15,609 nucleotides of DNA. Origin: DATLGB01 sp038258425 (GTDB taxonomy: Bacteria > Actinomycetota > Thermoleophilia > Solirubrobacterales > Solirubrobacteraceae). The notes beneath the pieces were generated by a model. The model was given only the letters and a program-made list of their open reading frames with translations. It searched no databases and was not told the origin of the DNA. The translations under genes and the position numbers were made by a program. The first letter of the stretch is position 1. Each line of letters opens with the position of its first letter. Shown here one piece after another: positions 6,064 to 11,879 of this stretch. The stretch covers positions 1 through 15,609 of the forward strand of contig JBBSPV010000064.1 of the NCBI GenBank assembly GCA_038258425.1, in the 5' to 3' direction.

Positions 6064-7640
6064 CTCGGGGCTCTCCGGGGGGCGTGGCGCCTGGCTTTGA
6101 GGACGCGGAACGAGCCGCGCATGAAGGGGTGGATGCGGCAGAAGTACGTGTAGGTCCCGCTGCGCAGGTTGCGCGGCGTGCGCCACGTGTTGCGGTTGGC
6201 GGCGGGGGTGAACTTCGCCCGGCCCGCGCTCGGGCCGTAACCCAGCTCGCCCGAGTCGAACGAGCGCTTCGGATCGGCGTTCGCGAGCGGGTAGGCGATG
6301 CCCGCCGTCCGGTTGCAGGGGTCCTTGCAGGCGGTGATCGTGTGGTAGATCGACTCGTGCGGATCCTCGCCCGGCAGCGCGTCGAGGTTCTTGAAGCGCA
6401 GGGTGCGTCCCGGGCGCACGACGGGCGGGCGGCCGCTCGGGCCGTTGAGCGACAGGTCGCCGCGCCGGTAGACGAAGTCCTTGATCGTCACGTTGCGCAC
6501 CGCCGCGCCGCTGAGCATGGAGACCGGGTTGGGCAGGCCGAGCGGCTCGCCGCCGTGGTGGCGGTTCTCCGCGAGGTGGCCGTGGGTGAGCAGCCCGTGC
6601 CAGTCGACCGGCGTCGTGAACGGGTCCCTGGCGCCGGGGCGGATGCCGTCGGCGTAGAACGCGACCATGATCCCCATCGACTCGTACCACGAGGCGCGCG
6701 ACACGTCGTAGGTCGTGGACGTCTTGAGCGTGTCGCCGGCGTGCAGCGCGACCTTCCAGCCCGGCTTCGACGCCGTCGTGGCGACGTCCCAGGAGACGGC
6801 GCCGGCCGGCTCGAAGTACTTCGCCTGGGAGCGGAACACTCGGGTCGTCCGCCCCCCGCGCCGGGCCTTGAGGTCGTCCCACAGCCCACCCGGGTGCAGG
6901 TGGCCGCTGACCGAGACGAGCGTCATGTCCTTCGGCACGGGCCAGCGGTGGGCGACGCCGATGTTGCGGCGCGCCCGCCCGCGCGCGTCGTCGGGGAACG
7001 TGAAGTGCCCGCGCCGGCCGCTGCCCGTGAGGGCGTCGAAGACCGGGTACGGCTTGATGCCGGCCACGTCCATCCACAGCGGGTGCACCGGGGTGATGCC
7101 CGCCGCCGCGGGAGCGGTGTCCGGCACGAAGTCGAGGTCGTAGGTGATGTAGACCGAGGTCGGGTTCGGCGTGAGGTTGTGGATCATGTGGTTCATGAGC
7201 CACTTGTCCGACGGATCGTGGTGCAGGCCGTAGCCCTGCGGGAGGTTGCCGATCGTCTTCTCCTCCCCGGCGGCGAAGGTCGGGTAGCCGTTGATCAGCC
7301 AGACGCCGTGGTGCAGGTGGATGACGTCCACGCGTGGCGTCCGGTGGTCGCGGGCGTAGACGAGGTCGGGCTTGAAGCGCGTGATGTAGCCCGGGACCTT
7401 CGGCTTGAGGTCGTTGACGGCGATGTCGATCGTGTTCTGGCCGGGGTGGATGGCGACCGGGCCGAACTCGTAGTGCAGGTGCTGCAGGCCCGGGTAGGTC
7501 GCGGAGGGCACGAAGCGCTTCGCGGACACCTTGGCGCCGGGGAGGGCGGCGCCGGCGGGCGCGGCGGCGGCGCCGAGCGCAGCGAGGACCGCCAGGAGTG
7601 GAAGCAGACGGACCCGGAGCACCGGCGGGCAGTCTCGCAC
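6060..7640 (-). CDS. PHM/DBM-like two-copper monooxygenase fold fused to a plastocyanin-like domain
   Basis: This 526-aa secreted protein has a signal peptide at residues 8-32. Residues 60-335 read as the two halves of a copper type II ascorbate-dependent monooxygenase. The first half has IHLHHGVW (His108/110/111), LPQGYGL, and WLMNHMIHNLTP (His151/154), matching the CuH site pattern. The second half has SVSGHLHPGG (His247/249), LHAGDTLKTSTTYD, and ESMGIMVAFYADG (Met322 or Met325), matching the CuM site HxH plus Met. Residues 380-515 form a cupredoxin domain with His433 (IYHTI), Cys501 and His504 (YFCRIHPFMRGSF) and Met507. The call rests on motif order, not overall identity, and oxygenase activity is unproven. 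The start may be GTG 7640 or the internal GTG 7622, which gives a more compact signal peptide. The stop overlaps the next cupredoxin gene by 4 nt. Confidence 0.75.
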   Translation of the reverse strand: MRDCPPVLRVRLLPLLAVLAALGAAAAPAGAALPGAKVSAKRFVPSATYPGLQHLHYEFGPVAIHPGQNTIDIAVNDLKPKVPGYITRFKPDLVYARDHRTPRVDVIHLHHGVWLINGYPTFAAGEEKTIGNLPQGYGLHHDPSDKWLMNHMIHNLTPNPTSVYITYDLDFVPDTAPAAAGITPVHPLWMDVAGIKPYPVFDALTGSGRRGHFTFPDDARGRARRNIGVAHRWPVPKDMTLVSVSGHLHPGGLWDDLKARRGGRTTRVFRSQAKYFEPAGAVSWDVATTASKPGWKVALHAGDTLKTSTTYDVSRASWYESMGIMVAFYADGIRPGARDPFTTPVDWHGLLTHGHLAENRHHGGEPLGLPNPVSMLSGAAVRNVTIKDFVYRRGDLSLNGPSGRPPVVRPGRTLRFKNLDALPGEDPHESIYHTITACKDPCNRTAGIAYPLANADPKRSFDSGELGYGPSAGRAKFTPAANRNTWRTPRNLRSGTYTYFCRIHPFMRGSFRVLKARRHAPRRAPR

Positions 7641-8062
7641 ACGCGGCGGCCCTTATATCCCACCCCACGTTCACCAGGAAGCCACATCCACCGGCGGCGT
7701 TCGTGGTGCACTGCGTTCAGCGGTCGCTCGCGGCCGCCCGCTCGTGGCCCCGCCGCCCGGTCTCCCTCCCGCCTCCGGGCGGCCGGCCCGAGCCCTCCCT
7801 CAGGCACCCCCCAAGGCCCGCCCGCGGCGGCGCGCGCCGCGAGGTCCGGCTCCGGCGCGCCGTCGGGACGACCACCACGGGGCTCCGGGCAGACCCGGGC
7901 GCGCCGCCGCTCGCGCGCCCGGATCCGTCCACCCCCAGGCTGCCGATGTACGCCTTTTCTGCCTGCAAACGCCCCTGTGCCAGCTCGCGTTCAGCCCTTG
8001 TTCCCGCCGGAGCCGGGTGTAGCTTTCCGCGCCGGACGAGTGGGAAACCGACGAGGAGCGAC
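7641..8062. other. Divergent intergenic region, 422 nt
   Basis: No convincing gene is seen here. It separates the minus-strand copper gene from the plus-strand aquaporin, so it should hold both promoters. On the minus strand TATAAG (7652-7657) could be a -10 for the copper operon, placing transcription a few bases before GTG 7640, but no good -35 accompanies it. The centre is GC-rich with small inverted repeats (for example CGGGC/GCCCG at 7776-7790). The last 100 nt before the aquaporin are noticeably less GC-rich. Confidence 0.5.
7998..8025 (+). promoter_or_regulatory. Possible aquaporin promoter
   Basis: TTGTTC (7998-8003) and TAGCTT (8020-8025) are 16 nt apart, upstream of the aquaporin start. 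Each matches the consensus at only 3-4 of 6 positions. The position, 37 nt before the ATG, is suitable, and the surrounding sequence is lower in GC than the rest of the window. Confidence 0.3.
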
Positions 8063-8785
8063 ATGGTCAGACGTGCAGGTGCCGAGTTCGTAGGAACCTT
8101 CGTCCTCGTCTTCGGCGGTGTGGGAGCCGCGGTGATCGCCGGGGACAAGATCGGCTTCTTGGGCATCGCCTTCGCCTTCGGCCTGTCCCTGCTCGTGATG
8201 GCCTACGCCGTCGGACCCATCTCCGGTTGCCACATCAACCCGGCCGTGACGCTCGGGCTGCTCGTGCGCGGCAAGCTCGATCCCCGCTCGGCCGGCGCCT
8301 ACTGGGCCGGCCAGGTCCTGGGCGCCATCGTCGCCGCGCTGCTGCTGCTGATCGTCGTCAAGGCCCGCGCCGGGGGGTACGACGCCGGCGAGGAGGGGTT
8401 CGGCGCCAATGGCTACGGCGCCCACTCGCCGACGGGCTACAACGCCGGTGCGGCCTTCGTCATCGAGGTCCTGCTCACCGGCTTCCTCGTGTTCGTCGTC
8501 CTCGCGGCGACGGACAAGCTGGCCGACACGGCGTTCGCGGGCATCCCGATCGGCTTCGTGCTCGTGCTCATCCACCTGGTCGCCATCCCGGTGGACAACA
8601 CGAGCGTGAACCCGGCCCGCAGCATCGGTCCGGCGATCTTCGTCGGCGGCTGGGCGCTCGAGCAGCTGTGGTTGTTCATCGTCGCGCCGCTCCTCGGCGC
8701 GCTGGTCGGCGCCGGCGTCCACGCCGCGCTCTTCAGCGGGGGCGACCAGATCGATCCGGAGGAGTCGGCGGTGGCCGCCGGCTAG
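8063..8785 (+). CDS. aqpZ: Aquaporin Z-type water channel
   Basis: This 240-aa integral membrane protein has six transmembrane helices and the two half-helix NPA loops of the MIP family: SGCHINPAVTLG (NPA 59-61) and NTSVNPARSIGP (NPA 183-185). The four selectivity-filter positions align with E. coli AqpZ as Phe39 (FAFG), His171 (LIHL), Thr180 (NTS) and Arg186 (PARS), the combination of a narrow water-selective pore rather than a glycerol facilitator. GGWALEQLW (196-203) is also AqpZ-like. It passively moves water across the inner membrane. One difference is a longer charged loop around residues 102-126 (GGYDAGEEGFGANGYGAHSP). The ATG is supported by GAGGAG 4 nt upstream, and it is transcribed alone, ending at a strong hairpin. 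Confidence 0.95.
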   Translation: MVRRAGAEFVGTFVLVFGGVGAAVIAGDKIGFLGIAFAFGLSLLVMAYAVGPISGCHINPAVTLGLLVRGKLDPRSAGAYWAGQVLGAIVAALLLLIVVKARAGGYDAGEEGFGANGYGAHSPTGYNAGAAFVIEVLLTGFLVFVVLAATDKLADTAFAGIPIGFVLVLIHLVAIPVDNTSVNPARSIGPAIFVGGWALEQLWLFIVAPLLGALVGAGVHAALFSGGDQIDPEESAVAAG

Positions 8786-8827
8786 GTGACCCGGGTTGTG
8801 CGTCCCGGCGACGCACAGCCCGGTCAC
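8786..8827. terminator. Bidirectional terminator between aqpZ and the Ig-like protein gene
   Basis: A long hairpin begins immediately after the aquaporin stop codon. GTGACCCGGGTTGTGCGTC (8786-8804) pairs with 8810-8827 over a 5-nt loop, with one bulged C and one G-U pair. It ends at the stop codon of the convergent minus-strand gene. There is no U-tract. Confidence 0.7.
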
Positions 8828-10356
8828 TAGAAGGCCCTGGCCACCCAGGAGTAGGCCCTGGTGGCGGCGTTGCCGGCCGCGTCGGTGAGCGTCGTGGCCG
8901 CGGTGAAGGCCACCGTGGGCGTCGTCGCGGGCGCCGTGGGCCTCGTGCAGTTCGTGCTGCACGCGCCGACGGTGACGGTCAGGCCGGTGCCGGAGGCGGT
9001 GGCCGACCCCGCGAACGTCACCGCCGTGCTCGCCGTGGCCACGTAGTCCGGGGCGCCCATGGAGAGCGCCCCGTTGGTGACACCGGGGATCGACAGCGTC
9101 GTGTTGCCCGACGCCGGCCGGCTCTCGGTGACCGTCGGGGCCGCGGGGACGGTCGAGGCCTTGAGCGCCTCGGAGAAAGTCAGGCTCAGCGTGTCGGCGG
9201 CCTGGATGAGGCCGTCCGTGGTGCCGTTGGTGTCGGTCACCCCAAGGAGTACCGGCTTGGCGACGTCGGCCGGCGCCGTGGCCGCGAAGCTCGCCTGGTT
9301 GCCGGCGGCGTCCTTGACGCCGGTCGAGCTCGCGGCGAGCGCGACGGTGAAGGCGCCGACCGCCGTATCGGCCGCGCCGGTGCCCTCGGCGACGGTCAAG
9401 GTCACGACCGCGCCGGTGCGAGAGACCGACGTCAACGTGCCGCCGCTCGGCACGCTGGCCAGCGTCCAGGGCGTCGTCGCCGACGTCGTCGCGAGCGTCT
9501 CGCTGAACGTCGCCTTGACCTGGTTGACCTTGCCGTTGGTGTCCGTGTCGAGCATCTCGAGGCTCGTGAGCGTCGGAGCCGTGCGGTCGAGCGTGTAGAC
9601 GGTGCCGGTGAAGTCGCCGTTGCCGGCGCCCGTCCCCCCCAGGCGGTTGGTCGCGGCGTCGCGGATCGTGTCGTCGTCGTCGACGTCGAGTCCGAGCGTC
9701 CCGTCGCCGGTCCCGGTCGTGGCGGTCACGGTGTAGGTCGCGCCGGAGCCGGTCACCGCGGTCACCGCGCCGCCCGTCAGGTCGCCCGTGCGCACGAGGG
9801 CGAAGTCGGTGACGTCGACGCCCGTCACCGACTCGCTGAACGTCACGGTCCACTGCAGGCTGGCCGCGTTGGTCGGCGTCGTCGTCTTGCGCGTGACGGC
9901 GGATACCACCGGCGCGGTGACGTCGGTGTCGACCGCGACGGACACGGGGTTCGACGTCGCCGTCCACGAGCCGAGCTTCGCGACCACCCGGTAGCCGTAG
10001 GTGCCGGTGACGGTGACGGTGTCGGTGCAGCTGAGCGCCGGGCGGGTCAGCGCGCCGGCGCATGGACCCGTGGCGACGGCCGCGAAGGCGCCCCCGCCGA
10101 GGTTGCGCTCGACGGTGTAGGTGATGGAGCTGTCGCCGCCGTCGTCCTCCGTGTCGGCCTCGGTGGCCCAGGTCAGCGTCGTCGTCCCCTTCGACGTCGC
10201 CGGCGCGGTGATGACGGCCGCTGTCAGGTCCCCAGTGGCGACACTGCCGGCGCCGGCGCCGCCCGTCGCGCTCCAGTGGGCCGAGGCGGCCCAGGGGCAC
10301 GCGGCACCGGCCGCGACCGCGGTGAGCAGCGCGACGAGGATGACGCGCGGCCTCAC
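8827..10356 (-). CDS. Secreted Ig-like/FnIII repeat surface protein with an 'AHW' leader
   Basis: This 509-aa extracellular protein has a leader at residues 1-27 with a hydrophobic core ending SAHWSATGG, which recalls the AYAYWT leader of the first gene of this operon. It continues with an FnIII-like domain (58-142: TLTWATEAD, ITYTVERN, YGYRVVAKLGSWTATSNPVSV) and an Ig-like domain of the widespread 'TFSESVTGVDVTDFAL ... DDDTIRDAATNRLGG ... YTLDRTAPT' type (147-261). Two more beta-sandwich repeats follow, marked by KATFSETL and SLTFSEAL with closing KDAAGNQA and TDAAGNAA (262-509). There are Cys pairs at 99/110 and 466/470 and no catalytic motif, so an adhesive or structural role is likely. 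The GTG start overlaps the previous stop as GTGA and has AGAGGG 6 nt upstream. No sorting signal or C-terminal anchor is visible. Confidence 0.82.
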   Translation of the reverse strand: MRPRVILVALLTAVAAGAACPWAASAHWSATGGAGAGSVATGDLTAAVITAPATSKGTTTLTWATEADTEDDGGDSSITYTVERNLGGGAFAAVATGPCAGALTRPALSCTDTVTVTGTYGYRVVAKLGSWTATSNPVSVAVDTDVTAPVVSAVTRKTTTPTNAASLQWTVTFSESVTGVDVTDFALVRTGDLTGGAVTAVTGSGATYTVTATTGTGDGTLGLDVDDDDTIRDAATNRLGGTGAGNGDFTGTVYTLDRTAPTLTSLEMLDTDTNGKVNQVKATFSETLATTSATTPWTLASVPSGGTLTSVSRTGAVVTLTVAEGTGAADTAVGAFTVALAASSTGVKDAAGNQASFAATAPADVAKPVLLGVTDTNGTTDGLIQAADTLSLTFSEALKASTVPAAPTVTESRPASGNTTLSIPGVTNGALSMGAPDYVATASTAVTFAGSATASGTGLTVTVGACSTNCTRPTAPATTPTVAFTAATTLTDAAGNAATRAYSWVARAF

Positions 10357-11129
10357 CGGCGGCCCTCTGCGGCGTAGCGCAGCCTGAGGCGGGTGCCCTG
10401 GCACGCATCCTGGGAGACCGGCAGGTTGCGCATCTCGAGCTGCGGCCAGGCGGCGGACGGCAGGAGGCGGCTCAGGGGCGTCGTCCCGCGGGGCAGTCGC
10501 ACGGGGAGCCCACCCGCTGCCCGGACGCCGAAGTTCCGGCCACCGCTGCAGCCGGGACGGCTCGTCTCCTCTCCGACGCGGACGCCGAGCCGGACGAGCC
10601 GGACGGCGTGCCCGTACGGGTTGCGGATGCGGAGGTCCAGCGGCACCCGGGCTCCGGGCCGCAGCGGCGCGACGGTGCCGCCCGACACGGCGAGGCGCCG
10701 GCCGCTGCGCACCCGCAGGACGAGGCCGAGGCGCGTCGCGCCGCCGCGGTGGCGGGCGCGCACCCGGAAGCGGTAGACGCCCGGACGCAGGCGGCGCGAG
10801 GTCGACACGCGCAGGCGTGTCGTCCGCCGCCCCGCACGCAGGGGGGAGCCCGTCCTGCGGGGTCCGTGGGCCCACTGCATCCGCGCGCCCCGCGGCAGGC
10901 CCGACGCCGACAGGCGCACCGCCCCGCGCGTCCGGTGCGTGCGCCGCACGTGCAGCACGTAGCGCACCGCATGGCCGGGGGCCACCGTGCGGTCGGCGGC
11001 GCGGGTCCAGAGCTTCAAGCCGTCGCTCCGGGAGGCGCTGACCACCGCCGTCGCCGCGGCTGCCAACGCGAGCGCGCCGAGCAGGCCGAGGACGATCGGC
11101 AGGGCTCGGCGCGGCGCGCGGGGGGACAT
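10353..11129 (-). CDS. Membrane-anchored surface protein with a C-terminal half like the small AYW subunit
   Basis: No known family is recognised with confidence. The 258-aa protein has a cytoplasmic Arg-rich start, a transmembrane or uncleaved signal segment at residues 11-31, and an Arg-rich beta-strand domain (45-150) resembling an Ig-like fold. Its C-terminal part (165-253) parallels the upstream small subunit: DLRIRNP versus DFKVSNP, GC194 versus TC102, and MRNLPVSQDACQG...LRYAA versus MVNKASAQDACKG...LSYTA. The two cysteines (194 and 243) probably form a disulfide. Its mixture of anchor and subunit-like domain suggests a base or minor component that tethers the polymer. The ATG at 11129 has no clear SD. 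The stop overlaps the next gene by 4 nt. Confidence 0.7.
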   Translation of the reverse strand: MSPRAPRRALPIVLGLLGALALAAAATAVVSASRSDGLKLWTRAADRTVAPGHAVRYVLHVRRTHRTRGAVRLSASGLPRGARMQWAHGPRRTGSPLRAGRRTTRLRVSTSRRLRPGVYRFRVRARHRGGATRLGLVLRVRSGRRLAVSGGTVAPLRPGARVPLDLRIRNPYGHAVRLVRLGVRVGEETSRPGCSGGRNFGVRAAGGLPVRLPRGTTPLSRLLPSAAWPQLEMRNLPVSQDACQGTRLRLRYAAEGRR

Positions 11130-11139
11130 TGGGAACGCT

Positions 11140-11162
11140 CGGGCGGCCGGACGGGCCGCCCG
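11140..11162 (-). terminator. Hairpin between first and second genes of the surface operon
   Basis: A perfect stem (11140-11148 with 11154-11162, 9 bp, core GGGCGGCC/GGCCGCCC) with a 5-nt loop lies 19 nt after the stop of the small subunit gene and 11 nt before the start of the next gene. It could partly terminate transcription or protect the 3' end of the upstream message, favouring high expression of the small subunit. It could also mask the weak start region of the downstream gene. Confidence 0.5.
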
Positions 11163-11181
11163 GAGGCGTGGTAGGAGCGCT

Positions 11182-11661
11182 CTAGCTCGCCGTGTAGGAG
11201 AGGTTGACGGTGGCGCCCTTGCAGGCGTCCTGGGCGCTGGCCTTGTTGACCATCTTGATCGTGCCGGCCTTGGCTCCCGAGAACGAGGTGTCGCCCGTGG
11301 GCAGGTCCTGGTTGACGGCCGTCGTGGGCTGGGTGACCGTGTAGTCCGACGCGTCGCAGGTACCGGCCGGGGCACCCGTGGCCTTGGTCACTGAGGCGAT
11401 CGCGACGGTGACCGCGGAGACGTACTGCGGGCCGGAGGCCGGGTTGGAGACCTTGAAGTCCAGCCCCTGGGCGGGGCCACCCGGGTACAGGCCGGAGACC
11501 GTGGCGGTCTGGGAGATGGTCACGGTCTGCGACGTGCCGGTGCCGGCGGAGCCCGAGCCCGACCCGGTGGTCGTCCAGTACGCGTACGCCGCTCCGGCGA
11601 GGGCGAGGACGCCGACGAGGCTCAAGACGACGGTACGCTTGCGCGCGGACTGCTTGATCAT
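11182..11661 (-). CDS. Small secreted subunit with an 'AYAYWT' (SipW-type-like) leader
   Basis: This 159-aa protein starts MIKQSARKR and has a hydrophobic stretch (residues 11-24) followed by GAAYAYWTTTGSGSGSAGTG. Leaders with an AYxYWT-like end are typical of proteins processed by SipW-type signal peptidases, such as TasA/camelysin fibre proteins of Bacillus and related archaeal and actinobacterial proteins. The mature part is Thr/Ser/Val-rich beta structure (TVTISQTATVSGLYPGG, LDFKVSNP, VSAVTVAIASV) with two cysteines, 102 and 147, and ends SAQDACKGATVNLSYTAS. No enzyme motif is present. The size, leader and first position in the operon suggest an abundant extracellular structural subunit; membership of the TasA family itself is not shown. 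AGGGAG lies 5 nt before the ATG. No SipW-like peptidase is encoded in the window. Confidence 0.78.
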   Translation of the reverse strand: MIKQSARKRTVVLSLVGVLALAGAAYAYWTTTGSGSGSAGTGTSQTVTISQTATVSGLYPGGPAQGLDFKVSNPASGPQYVSAVTVAIASVTKATGAPAGTCDASDYTVTQPTTAVNQDLPTGDTSFSGAKAGTIKMVNKASAQDACKGATVNLSYTAS

Positions 11662-11860
11662 GTGGTCTCCCTGCGAAGACGGTCTGCGGGCCGCCGGGTG
11701 CGGTCCGGTCAACCGGAGACATCGGACTGGTACCTGGGCGACTTGATCCGCGCACCTTAACCTGGCGCGTGTCCGCTCCCTCAGGGGTCCACTCCGGTCA
11801 TCGGCCAGGCGACGCACGAGTGCGCGTGGTCGATCCGGAATTCGACGCGTGTACGAGACG
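11662..11860. other. Leader and promoter region of the surface operon
   Basis: About 200 nt lie between the terminator of the membrane phosphodiesterase gene and the small subunit start. A small palindrome, CCGGT-CA-ACCGG (11705-11716), falls in the probable 5' leader. No pair of hexamers is good enough to be called a promoter. Confidence 0.4.
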
Positions 11861-11879
11861 GCGCGCCGACGCGGCGCGC
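11861..11879 (-). terminator. Hairpin at the end of the membrane phosphodiesterase gene
   Basis: GCGCGCC (11861-11867) pairs perfectly with GGCGCGC (11873-11879) over the loop GACGC, and its stem reaches into the TAG stop codon of the minus-strand gene. It has no U-tract. Confidence 0.45.

Noticed and set aside
7717..8166. 149-codon minus-strand frame across the intergenic region and aquaporin start
   Set aside because: It is an antisense frame over the aquaporin N-terminus with no recognisable motif or RBS.
8827..10356. Lipoprotein signal in the Ig-like protein (Cys20)
   Set aside because: The residues before the cysteine (AGAAC) fit the lipobox poorly, and the hydrophobic region continues to SAHW, which resembles the operon's other leader.
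11705..11776. Promoter for the surface operon
   Set aside because: Partial hexamers such as TAAGGT (11754-11759) lack a matching -35 at normal spacing, so no call was made.
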